Origin: Stereum hirsutum FP-91666 SS1
Taxonomy: Eukaryota > Basidiomycota > Agaricomycetes > Russulales > Stereaceae
Assembly: GCF_000264905.1 (NCBI RefSeq)
Contig: NW_006763158.1
Coordinates: forward strand, 62,001-126,000
Reading direction: 5' to 3'
Length of the DNA stretch: 64,000 nucleotides
Shown here piece by piece: positions 49,100 through 61,600 of this stretch. Within the stretch, counting starts at the first letter, position 1. Each line of letters opens with the position of its first letter. The notes under the pieces were generated by a model. The model saw only the letters and a program-made list of their open reading frames with translations. It was not told the DNA's origin and ran no database searches. Made by a program: the position numbers and the translations under genes.

Positions 49100-50099
49100 A
49101 TGAAGCACGGTCTACCTACTAGCATTTTTCTCCTCGTTTTTTCCTATCTACCATTCGTTCGGGGGGACCTTACCAATGTCACGATTGATGACACTTACGG
49201 TGACATTATAACTCACGAAAAGGCCGCATACACTCCTTCCGATGGCTGGGCACAAGGACCATGCGATGGTTGTCACGCTCAACCAAACCCTAATCTGACG
49301 TTCGGTGGGACATGGCATGATGCTACGCACAATCCAGAAGACTTGGATTCGAAAGCAATAAACCTGACCTTCAAAGGTCTGCCCATCATTTTTTTGAACA
49401 TAACTTATTAGAACTCACGACTTACTAGGGACTGCCGTCTGGGTCTATTTTATCCTTGGGAATAACATCAATGCCGAGACCGCTTCGGACACTTACTTGT
49501 CGTTCTACCTCGACGATGAATATGTCGGCCAGTTCAGCCACAATAAAACATCAAGCCCGGACTACGATTACAACGTTACCGTGTACTCTAATACGAGTAT
49601 TCCGGGTGCCCAGCATACACTCTCAATGGAGTCGGCGGGGAACACACCTGCATCTCTGATGTTATTTGACTGGGCAATGTACACGTGCGTCTTCATAAAT
49701 ATGTGTCACAAACTTCTAATATTCACTATGAATTCTGATCGAGCAATCATCCACAGCTTTGACCCAGCGATAAATGATCAGCCTCCACCGCCCAGCTCCC
49801 AACCCTCCGGTGGTGTCAGTACTGCTGGTACCTCGACGACCTCGAATACAGCCGTCTCATCCTCCTCTTCCACCCCGTCCTCCCCTGCAACCAGTCCCGA
49901 CAGCAATCCACAACCGCATTCGAGAGGGACCCTGATAGGTGCGATCTGCGGCGGAATAGGCGGTGCCCTCGTATTCATCGCTCTGCTCGCGATCTGTATT
50001 CGGCGAACACGCACACTACGCTGCATGGCTACTGCTGAAGGCGTAGCACTCGAAGACGAACCTGGTTTCGTAGAGCCCTTCTTAACTTGGGAGCCGTAG
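49100..50099 (+). CDS. Type I membrane protein, TIDDTxGD/PPxY family, copy 2 (tail cut off)
   Basis: Exons 49100-49376, 49429-49684 and 49757-50099 close in phase to 291 aa. The introns fall at the same places and phases as in the copies at 10.15 and 55.49 kb. Parts: signal peptide (SIFLLVFSYLPFVRG), NVTIDDTYGD, GPCDGCHAQPN, GTWHDATHNPED, second ectodomain exon with DYDYNVTVYSNTS and LMLFDWAMYT, Ser/Thr stalk, membrane helix (IGGALVFIALLAICI), then EPGFVEPFLTWEP and a TAG. The copy-3 protein continues for over 120 residues after the same FITW. Here the continuation lies 820 bp downstream at 50919-51242, behind an inserted TIR element that supplies the stop. The truncated product keeps the ectodomain and helix but lacks the PPxY tail. 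Confidence 0.82.
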
Positions 50100-50918
50100 G
50101 GATTTTCTATCTAAGTTATTCGCGACTATTTAGTCGGTATTTTTCTTAGATCCACCTGACTAATTGCTCTCCCAGATACTCAAGTCTTCTCGTTTGACTG
50201 GTACAGAATGTCTTGCCGTAGGGAAAATGTATGCTTGTTCTGCATTGATTCAACGCGATTGACGCTAGGCAACACTTGGAGATGGATGTGCCAGCCAACC
50301 ATTGAGCTATGACCTTCATTCCTGAGCCTTGCCAAGCAGTGATCGTGTCGAATAAACATATTACTTATGTTGTCTACGGGAAGTCATCCGATATTGTAGA
50401 GCCTCATAATCGTGAATTTAGTCGTCGCAGTAGCTGTGCCACTATGTTCGATAAAGTGTCTAAAATGTATATTTATCGCGTTGAAGGTACCGGAAAGTAC
50501 ATAGCATATGAGTTAGATGTATGAGGTTTATGGGGTTTCGGGAAGGAAAAGAGGTATCAAACGAGCAGAACTGAGTGGCATAGTGAAGTACGTAGGACAG
50601 TTGCAACGCGACAAGTCAAGACAAACAGCCATCATCAACATATCACTGAATTACTGTAAGAGTTGATTGCCAGACAAGAGTGGCGTAGTCAAGCGCAAAA
50701 GTCAATCAGAAGAGTCAATACGAGTAGTCAGAGGGGAAGTCATTTTGTTAGTTGAACTGAATAGCCGCAGTTCATAGTCAGGTCGTTAGTGCTCTAGTCG
50801 ATCCATAGTCAGCCAATAGTCGGTTCGTAGTCGACGAACAGTCGAGGGGGATCTAAGATTTGGGCCGACTAAATAGTCACAATTGGGTTAGATAGAGAGT
50901 CTCACAACCAGAACTTGG
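50084..50918. mobile_element. hAT-like non-autonomous element inserted in copy 2
   Basis: The sequence between two AACTTGG copies (50084-50090, 50912-50918) has long terminal inverted repeats: 50107-50153 on the left and 50849-50895 on the right, sharing the core GACTATTTAGTCGG and CTATCTAA/CTTAGATCC with scattered differences. Similarity weakens outward. The right half carries at least seven TAGTC words (50723-50879), a subterminal repeat pattern seen in hAT elements. No transposase; the only open frame (50309-50524) is unremarkable. The left flank starts TAGGGATT near 50097, like many hAT ends, so the exact boundary and duplication (7 or 8 bp) are uncertain. Confidence 0.75.
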
Positions 50919-51242
50919 CCGTCACGAATGCGTCAACGCGATGCCAAGCCAGAAGACGACGGAACCACAACTTCCAGCGTCATCCAACCTGATAGTCGAC
51001 GACGTCGCAGGGGCCATACAGTCAATGAAATGTCCGACGAGCGGCTTGTGGGGAGAGCTCCAGGGAGCCATACTGGCACTGCGGAGGAAATACGCCGTCA
51101 AATCACTGATATAAGGGTTGAGATGGATGCGTTGAGGGCGAGACAGCTGATGGCAGAGTTGGCAATGGGGAGGAGAGACGAGACGGGTGCCGATGATAAC
51201 GATGATGAACCGCCGCCGGAGTACTATGAGGAGGAGGAGTAG
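50919..51242 (+). pseudogene. Detached C-terminal tail of copy 2
   Basis: The frame entering from 50912 reads TWPSRMRQRD, then DGTTTSS, then RRQITDIRVEMDALRARQLM and a terminal DDEPPPEYYEEEE, stop at 51242. It aligns end to end with the tail of the 55.5-kb copy (TWNPRARHRA...TTTSS, RRQMADMRVEMHALR, DDEPPPEYEEEA). Together with 49100-50090 it would make one uninterrupted family member. It now has no start of its own beyond an internal ATG at 50928. Codon and frame integrity suggest the split is recent. Confidence 0.8.
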
Positions 51243-54200
51243 TAGTGGCTCAGGGCTTTGTTCCGTCTGAATCCGTCTAATTTTTGGGTTATGACTTCCT
51301 ATTATGTGCCGTTTCGTCTGATGCTCATCATATGTCGCGCTCACGTCTCTGGATGCATAATTTTGGTAGTAGGAAAAATGTATTTGATAAGAATCAAGAT
51401 TGAGTACGTAGGTTGAAGTTATGGAGCAGATTGCTTGTTCCAAGCCCGAGATTCCCACCGTATCTAGTAGTGACCACACCCCAGTCTTCTGCTCTGAAGC
51501 AGAATGAGTCGACGGAGTCGAAGTAAGCAGACGGTCCTTCGACGGTCCTTTGAATTTGGTAAGTACAATTGCAGTGCCACTCGGCGAACGCCGCAGTGGT
51601 GAATGGCACTGCTTACCGTCTTCCGATTCAGAACTCTCACTGGGGGAGCGCAGACTTCGTCTGCAGCAACCTCGCTTGGAGGGGAGGATGGCACGATTTC
51701 TATTTTTTTACGAGGCAGTTCACAATACAAGTTTCGTTTGAGCGGTGCTCGGCCTTCTTGGTGCATGTGTGGCAACGCGCTATCTCGTCTCATTGAAGAG
51801 GCCCAAGTAAGCGAATGTGTTCCATCTCGCATCGGCCAAATTGCAAGGCTCGCACGGGCGCACGCGAGAGGCCGGAAGGACTAGTAAGAGCCAAAATAGG
51901 CCCTTGAATACGATATTTCTGCGATACCCTCATATCGCTGTTGACGGTTGTTCAAAATCGCGAGAGTAGCTTGAAACGCGAGAATGGGGTTATTGTGCGA
52001 GAGGTTCTGTACCAGGGGATTCGGGCCTACTTATTCGGGCTTGTATTTTGAAAGATGCGCGCTCGTTTGAGAAAAATGAATATAACATTTGACAAAGGCC
52101 CCGGTAGATACATGGGTGCCATGTACATGCAGCCGCTACGATAAATCTCCAGACTGTGCCATAGAAAACCCTTGCGCACCGACAACCCAACGACATACTC
52201 TCTGGGAGTCCGTAGAAGTATCCCCCTCGAAATGGCGATATATGCTATGAAATTTGAACAATAAGTATCCCGAAGGTGACCATATTAGCAATGTGCAGAC
52301 GTACCTTTCGCACCGACCTATTTCAAGAACACTATAGACATAAAGTGATCTGCGAGAAACTAAGTGAGCATGTGAGTATATGCGCTATAGAACATGGGAC
52401 GCACCTCGTGTTCCCTCGCAAACCCTCAACGGACGACACAAGACCGATAGAAAATGAAGACGGCGTACCGACAGTGATTTCTGCAATCGAAGGCGAGACG
52501 ACTGCGGATCCTCCTCGATAAGCAGCAACTAGAGTGAGGAGCAACTGGCAGAATTTCAAGTATGGGGGAGTTAAATATCGGTAGGAGTAACTGGTAGGGA
52601 TGAAGGAAGAAAAACAGGTGGGGGGAGCAAGAGGGCGGGAATGGGTCGGGTGTGGTGACTCCTGTTATTACCAGTAAATATAGAACACGTACGGTACGAG
52701 CCTCCCATTCGATAACTCTATTCAACGATCGAGTGACGGAAGCCGTTGTTGCTCCCACTGTATAGGCGACCGGCGAACAGAAAGAAAGACGGCATGAGAG
52801 CGAAGGTGGAGGCTGAAGAAATTAGGGCGTAAACGGTGGAGCAAGAGGGAACAAGGGAAGGAGGAGGGCGAAGGAGAGGAGGGCGAGAGAGGGAAGAATG
52901 GGGGGAGAGTGGGGAACGTGGGAGAGGGAAGGGGGAATGGGGGGAGGGGATGAGGGGAGGGAGGAACGGGGGATGAGGGGAGGGAACAAGGAGGAGGGGA
53001 GGGAGGAGACGAGAGGATAGAAGGCCGGCGACTTTATGTACGTCGCTCGAGCACACCGGCGCACGGACCATGTTGTTGTCATTCTCTGACGTCATCGCGT
53101 TGAGCTCGAGGGAGGGAGTACTCGTGAATGTGGGAGGTGAAGAGGAGAAGAGAGGGAGAGGGCAAAGGGAGGCTCGAGGACAGGGGCAAACGTCGGAGGA
53201 CGAACACTTTATTTTTAGCAGGCGCCTCCTCGGAAGTGCGGACTTTGACACTGACAGAACATTTCCTTACCTGCGCTTTGCCTCCGAAGCTGCGAGAGCT
53301 TCTGCTGGCCGGAAGAGGCTGCTATGATGCCCATAGCGTCGTCAGTGGTTGCAGGAGGTAGTACGAGCGTGGGGTGATCGACAGGACCGGTGAGTCGGAA
53401 GCAATCCGGAAGAGTCCGCTAGAGTTGTGCGATTTTGCCGATGTCCTCAAATGCCAGAAACACACCAGGAAAAGAACATGCAGACTGTCATAATACAACA
53501 AATATATACAGCATTAATAGAAGGATCCACGAGGACTCTCCGCGGCTGCACAACTTGAAATTCCTAATAAAGGACAACCGGTCTGATTGACATCGAACGG
53601 AGGCAAACCATATCCTGAGCAACAACCAAAAACAACTCATGGACACACATCCCAAACCGACCTAAGCTACGTGTGTGGCCTTGAGAGGAGGGAATGGATC
53701 GTCGTCCTTCCTCAGGAGCCTCTTCCTTGGCGACTCCTCGAGGAGCGGGAGGGACGAGAACACCCATCATCCCTACATTCCCGTACAAACAGACTCCCTT
53801 TATATGTCCAGTATCAATGTCATGGCGGTATGAAGAAGACCACGAGCGGTACATACCAAGAACGGCACATGCTGCCGATCGAGCCTCTGTCACGAACATT
53901 CGAGATACTTACACGGGTCAATCGTAAGATGCAGACGAGGAGGGTGGCGCACGAGGAGGGTGGTGCGGCGACAGTTTCCGAATCCCGATGACCGCTGCGT
54001 ACGCTTTCACAGACTACTGAGCACAGAGGCAAACCATTCTCTATGTCACAGTGGACATCCGAACTCCTCTGACTCGGAGATGCAGGCTATCGTTGTTCAA
54101 TCTCTATGTCGCACTATCGAGGAGCACAGGAAGGGTCACAGTTCGTTTTCTGAGAGACTTCGACGACAACCTATTTCTGCAAGCACACGTAACACCAGTT

Positions 54201-55486
54201 CTAGACGAAGATGATCGATTGGAGGAATTGAACAGAAACAGAAAGCAGTGGTGGGCAATGTGATGACCAGTGTTGTAGCAGCGACGGCGCGAGGCAAGGG
54301 AGTGCGAGCGATGATGTTGTACGAGTGAAGTATTCGGTGCCCTGCGAAACGCAAAGTGAACATAGCGACGTGAAGAGCGGCACGAGGTAGATTAACCAGC
54401 AACAGTGTCGCATACTGACAATCAGGAGAGGTCTTTGAAGAGAGTCGGACAGAAGAAGAATTGAACACGCGTTCGATGGTTAGTTTCTGAGCAGGAGAGG
54501 CCAAACGGACAGGGCACGAGACAAAAAGTGTACGTAAGCTGTTTGTACTTGTTGAAACGGGAGCCCGACGTCATAATTACGGCGGTGCGAAGGACCTTGT
54601 AAGCAAGGTAAACTGTGACCCATCATGTGAAGTCTCTCGGGCTCTGCTATACATTTCATGGTTTGAACATCGCGACAACGGGTGATCCTACGAGTGTCTC
54701 TATCTGGTGTTCCTGCTTCCTCTCTTTCTAGGCATCATACTGTGCAAAGATTCCCTAGACGTTGGGCCGTTACCAAGCCGTTACCCTCACTGCCTAGACG
54801 CTAAACTTTTATCTTGCCCATCGTGTCTGTAGTAAACTAAACACTCTACCAGCTTTTCATAACGACCGCGGCGCCTGAACATTAAATGGTACGTTTTGCG
54901 CCACCTTTTAAGTATCTAGTCATCAGGCCTCTGCGTTGGCTGCGTAGCTCGTGCATGTCTCTTCATCAAATCAGCATCGCTCAATCATGATCACTGTCCT
55001 TCAGTAATCATGACCAAAGTGTCATGTATGGGACGATCTTGAGATCATGAGAACTTTAAGCGCGGAATCCAGAGAGCGTATACTATCTTCTCCAAGCATT
55101 CGGGGGCGAAATGATACCATCTCTTTGCTGCACAACCACATCTGTGTGCGGAAAGAGGCACCGAGTACCTCCGTACCCACCTCGAGAATATCTTCATCTC
55201 TATTGTATATAATATTTGGCTTGGTACTCGACTTGTTACTTTGCTCAACAGTTCTGCGCCAGCCAGTGATATCTAAACTCACTGGTCTTGCTATCATCGC
55301 TTCCTGGGTCTCTTCCTTTCCAGGCTAATCAGGGCGCCAAGGACAGCAATCGCTCTCATAGGCATCTCGTCTGGTTTCTAAGCATCAGATCACTTCTCTT
55401 CGAATGGAGCTTCGTCGAAGATGACGGTAACAGGAAGGCCAGGTAGCCTCTCACCATCTCCCTCCACCAGTTGACCTGGCCGCGCA
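51243..55486. other. Long interval without a recognisable gene
   Basis: About 4.2 kb. Several overlapping frames at 51.4-51.9 kb and 53.6-54.5 kb show no family features or coherent splicing. It holds the homopurine tract at 52.84-53.03 kb, listed separately, and the upstream region of copy 3. Confidence 0.4.
52841..53030. repeat. Homopurine G/A-rich minisatellite
   Basis: About 190 bp almost purely of G and A on the plus strand, built from variants of GGGGAGGGAGGAACGGGGGATGA. Runs of three or more G recur every few bases, so G-quadruplex or triplex (H-DNA) formation is plausible. Any Pro/Ser-rich minus-strand reading is a by-product. Confidence 0.75.
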
Positions 55487-56863
55487 ATGCTTTGTCTGAG
55501 TTCTTTCTCACTTCTCGCCTGGTGTTATCTATGCTTTATAACATCTTTCGCTCGGGCCGACCAGACTAATGTCACAATTGACGACACATACGGCGATATC
55601 GAGACACGCGCATTGCCCGTTTATAGTAGCAATGGGTGGTCAGTGGGACAGAACTGTCCTGGATGTTCAGCTCAGCCGAATGCGTCTCAAGCATTCAAAG
55701 GATCATGGCACGATGCGACACATCATCCAGAAGACCCGGATCCTGAGAGGACAGTGAACCTTACATTCAAAGGTGCGCACAGCAGTACTTCTCGTTCGAC
55801 TGTACCAAACTGACAAAGCGTGTATTGCGATGTCGCAGGAGTCGCGGTGTATGTTTACTTCATACTCGCCAATAGTATCGGGTCCGAAGTCACTTCGAAT
55901 ACCTCCCTCTCCTTCATACTTGACGGCGAGCCTGTCGGGCAGTTCAATCACACTGCGACCTCCAGTCCGGACTATCAATATAATGTCACCGTCTACTCTA
56001 ATTCATCCATCCCAGTCCTCCCGGAGTCACCGAACGGCCAGCATACGCTCTCTATCACGTCGGCTGGGAATACGCCTGATTCACTATTATTGTTTGATTA
56101 TGCGATCTACACGTACGCTTTTTAAGGCCTTGTACTGCACTCGAGGTTCTTTACCACCAGTGTTGACATTGTCGTTGCCCCCAGTTTTGACACCGCTCTG
56201 AACGATCAGCCATCTTCGGCCCCACAATCTTCAAGCGCTTCTACCACAGGAAGCTCAACCCTCTCTAACTCAGCCTCCTCATCTCCCACATCTCTACTCG
56301 ATCCGACCAGTAGCTCGAAGCCCCATTCGAATGGTGCTACCATAGGCGCTATCATCGGTGGCGTCGGCGGTGCAATAGTCTCCATCGCTCTCCTTGTGTT
56401 CTATCTTCGGCGAAGAAGACTCACTGCGCAGCGCCTTACCGCCACTCCCCATCCTTCAACAGTTGAGAAAGGACCCGCATTCATCGAGCCGTTCATCACC
56501 TGGAATCCACGAGCGCGTCACCGTGCTTCTGTGCCTGACTCGACCACCACCTCGTCCGCCACCCCAGTCGAAGAACGCCGACAAGGGAGAACTCGAGGTC
56601 CCAGTCATCGAACCGGGCGTATTAACCCCGTTCGTGCTATGTCTGACAGAATTCCGGGGCGCGCGGGCGGGACGTCCTCGGGCTCTTCCAGGCGGACGAC
56701 GACCACAAGCGGTCAGAGTGGTGTTGAAGATGTGAGGCGGCAGATGGCTGATATGAGGGTTGAGATGCATGCGTTGAGGATGCTGCACTTGGCGAGGAGG
56801 GAGGAGGCTGGTGGTGATGGTGGTGACGATGAGCCACCGCCGGAGTACGAGGAAGAGGCGTAG
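55487..56863 (+). CDS. Type I membrane protein, TIDDTxGD/PPxY family, copy 3 (intact)
   Basis: Exons 55487-55772, 55839-56112 and 56185-56863 close in phase to 412 aa. Signal peptide (LLAWCYLCFITSFARA), NVTIDDTYGD, NCPGCSAQPNAS, GSWHDATHHPEDPD, second ectodomain exon (VAVYVYFILANS; DYQYNVTVYSNSS; LLLFDYAIYT), Ser/Thr stalk, membrane helix (GGVGGAIVSIALLVFYL) with RRRR stop-transfer, and a long cytosolic tail: FIEPFITWNP, a basic Arg-rich region, the helix-forming RRQMADMRVEMHALRML, and DDEPPPEYEEEA at the end. The PPEY is a PPxY motif, the classic ligand of WW domains. It is the most complete copy and the best reference for the family. Confidence 0.88.
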
Positions 56864-57312
56864 GTGACATGGGCATGGATGTGTGTATTTGTATAGATCG
56901 GGGCACTCTGGGATACTTACTCCAGTTGTGGTTTATGACGTCTTTCGGGTGTTTGGAGGTGATTTGGATGTATTTGTAGCGACCTGTGAACCGACGAGAT
57001 CGTCTATTCGCAGATGTTAGAGCTTCACGGAACGTATGACGGTCGACAAAACCTGACTGCTCAAAATACTACACCTTTCCAGGATAGATATATTGACCCT
57101 CGAAAAAGCAAGAAATTAAACGCATGTATCATCCTTGACAAAAAAAATCATAGCTGGTGGTCGTGTCGTTGGTCATCCGTCTCTCATCACCGAATGTACA
57201 AAGGTACGCGCCACCGCCACCCGAATCCGCCTTCATCCCCATCGCCCACTGCCTCTCGATCGAGCGCCATATACTCAGTATTTGGCGAGCATCCAGACAT
57301 TGTGTCAAGAAA
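56864..57312. other. Intergenic between convergent genes
   Basis: About 450 bp shared by the 3' ends of the plus-strand copy 3 and the minus-strand membrane protein. Nothing else seen. Confidence 0.5.
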
Positions 57313-58237
57313 TCACTTGTGACTTCGAGTAAGGAGGGAAGCTGGCCCATCTTCGTCTTCCGAATCCGTATCTTCCGACGCCTTCGTGAGCCTCGCAAGT
57401 AACGACCCATCCAACGGTCCTATGGGCACCCCAATTCAAACATGCATCAGCACCAACATCCGACACTTCCTCACCACCAGCTTCTACACACAGAGAAAAA
57501 AATTCCAAAACAAAACAAGACTCACGTGCTACACCCACACCTCTCCTTCCTTTATACGCCGCCAACGGACTCGGAGTCGGACTTGGTGTCGAAGTCGCGA
57601 AGGAAAGATTTGGATCCGAGAATCCTAGCGAGTATGATTTTGCGAGATTATATGGGTCGGAGGCCGCAATGCTTGATGATATGGAGGATGAGAAGGGAAG
57701 CTGGCGTTGGGGAGTTGTCTGTCCGTAGCCATCAGTCCTCTGAAATGCACGTACTACACTAACATTAGAAATCACTTACGTTTGGCGAGAGCCCAAGTTT
57801 AGATCCAGAGCGTGGTGCTGTTCCCGTACTCGATCGTAGGATTGAGGCGGCGGGAGAACCGGGCGCAGGGGCTGGAGGTGGAGGGATGGGGGATGGTGCA
57901 GGCGCGGGTCGTGGAGGGGATTTACGAGGGAAACGGATAAAGTAGGTGGCGTAACCGATGTTTAACAAGAAGACTGTAAGAAACCCAGCATCTATACAAG
58001 TACACATTAGCATTGGTATCAATGACATAAGCAATAAAAGATAGAGGGCGCACTGATGAGAGCAAGCAATAGGTCCCACCACGAATTATCTCTTGGATGG
58101 AGGAGTATCCACAAAGTTCTCGGTATCGAGGGTACCGGAAGTAAAAATGTGAATGTTACAAGGGCGAATGTAGCGACCATGTTGTCTCGCAGTCGGATGG
58201 CTGCATCTCCAGGATAGAAAGGCGTGGCCTCAGACAT
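57313..58237 (-). CDS. Multi-pass membrane protein of unknown function
   Basis: Exons 58237-58054, 57991-57780, 57739-57526 and 57419-57313 close in phase to 238 aa. The ATG at 58237 gives MSEATPFYPGDAAIRLRDNM, then two membrane segments (VATFALVTFTFLLPV; LLLALI|NAGFLTVFLLNIGYATYFI, split by an intron), a Pro/Ala-rich linker and a Ser-rich tail ending TDSEDEDGPASLLTRSHK. An additional upstream exon is possible: the minus strand at about 58535-58440 reads RLIHILLHVATWFLLHGSIL followed by LGATEDNA, another hydrophobic segment in line with this gene, but I could not join it or find its start. Family not recognised. Confidence 0.6.
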
Positions 58238-58698
58238 GAAGATGGTTAAGTTCGAACGCGTCTCTAGAGAAGTAGAGGCGATATTTTTGTGAAACAAAGT
58301 ATTCGTATCAAACGTATGTCTGAAGGCCTGTTGCTAGAGGTGCTGGTAGACTGGAGGGCTGGGGCTAGAGAGTGACGGTACGTTTGCAAAGAAAGATTCG
58401 TCCGACTGAAGCGCGACGCGTTCAAGGTCACGTGCGCATTTTGTTGTTCTTGTGTGGCGTTGTCCTCCGTGGCACCCAGCAATATTGATCCGTGAAGCAG
58501 AAACCAGGTCGCAACGTGCAGAAGTATATGTATTAGGCGGTGCAGATCGTAAGACAGGTAAGCATTAAGAAGACATCATGTACAAGCAGTAAGACAAGAA
58601 GCGCAAGACGCGGGCAGGTACAAGTTATGTGGGATACAGTAAAACAAATCAGAGCAAGAAGACGAAAACGGACAGTGAGTGGGCTGGGCGCTGAACAA

Positions 58699-61600
58699 CT
58701 ACGCTGGAGAGTATTCAGCGACGATAACTATGTGAGTAGCACGGAGTTTCATCAGTAAGTTGAATGCCCTCGAAACCATAGAGGTGAACTAACCTATACA
58801 CATCCCAGATCTGTTCAGAGAATACTGTACGGCCATCAGTCAGCATCAGACCCTACCGGCTCGCAAAATAGAGAGAACTCACCTCATATTCGCTCCTTCC
58901 GCTCAAAAGCATCACATCTCCATGTAGCAAACTCAGCCTGACCAGCTCATGTGCCATCGACTGCCCAGGTTGCCTCTTCGTGTATGCCTTCTGAACTGCT
59001 GAGCCCGACTCTTCTACATTCGGAGGTGGCATCGTTCCAGCGCGATTAGGACTCGGGCGAGAATGCTTGGGCAGAAAAAACGAGAAGGCCGTGTCTGATC
59101 CAAGGTTGAGGACTGCGATATGGGAAGCAGGGTCGGATGTGCGAAAGACATTTTTCGCCTGCTCGAATTGCATCAGCGAGGCAGGAAAACGATAGTATAC
59201 GGCGGTACGAAAGAGGCAGAACGTACCTTGCCTTCGCCATGCCAGGCCTGGACCACCATATTCTTCAACCCCGCCTTACAGTTCTCCTCCCCATTCGAAA
59301 AGATCCTCCACTCCATCAACTCCTTCACGGCTTCGATCACGTCCGGCCAGGCTTGCTTTCCCTTCCCGGTGAGTTCAGTCTCCTCTTCGCCAGCAGCCTC
59401 CTGTAAATCGAACGAAGCGCTGAAGACGTTTCCACCCGGCTTCCTCTCCAATAAAATCTTCTTCTGAATATCGACGAATAGACTTGACGGCTCCTCTTGA
59501 TCGGATGGTTTGTTGGTGACGAATATATGGCGTAGCAACGCCTGCTGTAGCCCATGTTCCATTACCACTGCCGACGAAGACGCAACGGGGACTGAAGAAA
59601 CCGGATGAGGCGCAGATGGGGTCGAGCTACCTGAGTTCGCCGTGGAGCCGGTGGAATGCGTAGAAAGGCTTGGAAGATCGTACGAGAACATTTTGACACC
59701 GTCTTTCCATTCCTCCACCTTAGGTGGCCGTATCGTCTCCTTGTCGTACCAATCCATCAATCGACAGTCCCGCGCGGAGGACGCATTCCACAACCATCCC
59801 TCTCCCTCTTGCGTTTCGGCGTTGCCCTTCTCGTTCTTGGATGCCTGTTGCGTATCCGCCTCCGCCTCCGCCACAGCGTGATTTCGCAGGTGGCGCCGTC
59901 GTTGACAGTGTAAACTCTCGCAAACTCGATGGCGAAGAAACCGCTGCGCATTGACACGCCCGCATTCGAAGCAGAAGTAACCGGCAGGGAAATGATTGTC
60001 TGGGAAAAATTCGCGAGAAAAGGGAAGGAAGAGGGTGAGAGGAAGGAGATTGGATGCGTCCATTTGCTCCTCCGTGAGGTACGACATGAAGGTCCGAGGA
60101 CCGCCCATGAAAGACGCATATGCTGGAGGCGCGATGGGTGGGTATGGTACGGGTGGATACGTGTCTGCCATGGCCGCGTTGAAGCCGTGCTGTGCGTCGG
60201 AATTGAGGCGAGGCGCGATGGGTGGGTATGGTACCGGTGGATACGTATTTGCCATGGTCGCATCCAAGCCGTGTGCTGGGTCGGTATTGGAGGGGCTTAG
60301 AGGAGAGGACTCCCACCACGGTCGTTCACAGGTAGCAAGCCGTTCTTCATAGTCCGGAGAGCACCTGTCGAAAAGGCGGCCCTCGCCACCTGGACACCAT
60401 TCGAGAGTGATTCGCCATGTTTTGGTGATGGTACGACCTGAAGAACTGACTAGGATCGTCCCGTTCGGTTTTGTGGTAGGAACGTTTGCTGGGAGGACGT
60501 CGATGCTTTCCTGATGGTCGATTAGGAGATGATTGACAGTACAACGGGGGATATTAAAAGCGCACCTTAATCGTACGGACATTGAAGAGTCCTGCCCAGG
60601 CATGTGCCACTTCATCGGGAAGCAGCCAAGGAATGATAGGAGAAGATCTCGAGACGATAACGGACAGGGGAGTTCTCAGTCGATTGGCTTCTGTGAAAGG
60701 TTCGATGACTTTAGGATCTGGAGGAACGACGGAGTCTATGTTATCGCCCTTCGTGGACAGCGTGGAGGGTCCGGGGTTGAGAGTAAGATGTCTGATGGTT
60801 GAAGGCGAGGCGGTAGACTCTGGTGGGGTAGGTAACCACAGATGATTGATCGGTTCGAGGCCTTGGAGAACGTAGGGAGGATAGGACGGTGGACGAAGAA
60901 ATGCGAAATCTGGGGCAGTAGATGGATCTATGTTCGAAGGGCCCTGAGAATGAGCATCCGCCGCGGATTCGCTCATGGTATCGCACGGAGGAAGACGAAG
61001 ATCTCGGTCCAGTATGTCTTCCGAAACCGCATCGTCCTCGGGATACTGAAGAAACCCTTCGATGACATCGTCCGCTGGTGGACTCGGTGGACCATCCACC
61101 GTGCTCACTTCAGGGACCTCAGACATTCCAGAAGGTTTTGAGACACAGGTGGCGCCACTCGGAATGGAGCAGTACGGCAAATGCGAGCTGGATGGCGTCG
61201 TGTCGCATTCCACGTCGAAATCCATCAACGATAATGTTGCTATAAGATCGTCTACAGCCTTAGGGTTTCCGTCGAACTGAGCCTCGACTTGAGACAGAGG
61301 CATATCGAGGAAGCATGGATGTTCAATGAGAGAGGCTTCGGGAGGCTCTGCGGGAGGGTTGATATGGTCGATGGGACGAGAGACGTGAGGAGGGTTTTCA
61401 AGATCGTTGAGGGGAGAGGCTGGTGGCGACAGCATTTCCATACCATTGTCGACATTCGAAGGGTGGGCTGGGACGTGCGAGGGTTGAGCATCGATATGGG
61501 GGAAGGGACAATCAGGTGCTTCCGTACGTGCGATAGGTGAGGCTGACGGCGCTGGTGAACCCATAGTACCATGTTCGCTACTTGAAGAGAAAGCCGGACT

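Noticed and set aside
51464..51884. Overlapping ORFs in several frames at 51.5-51.9 kb
   Set aside because: Long open frames on both strands with random composition. No domain, and nothing to choose between frames.
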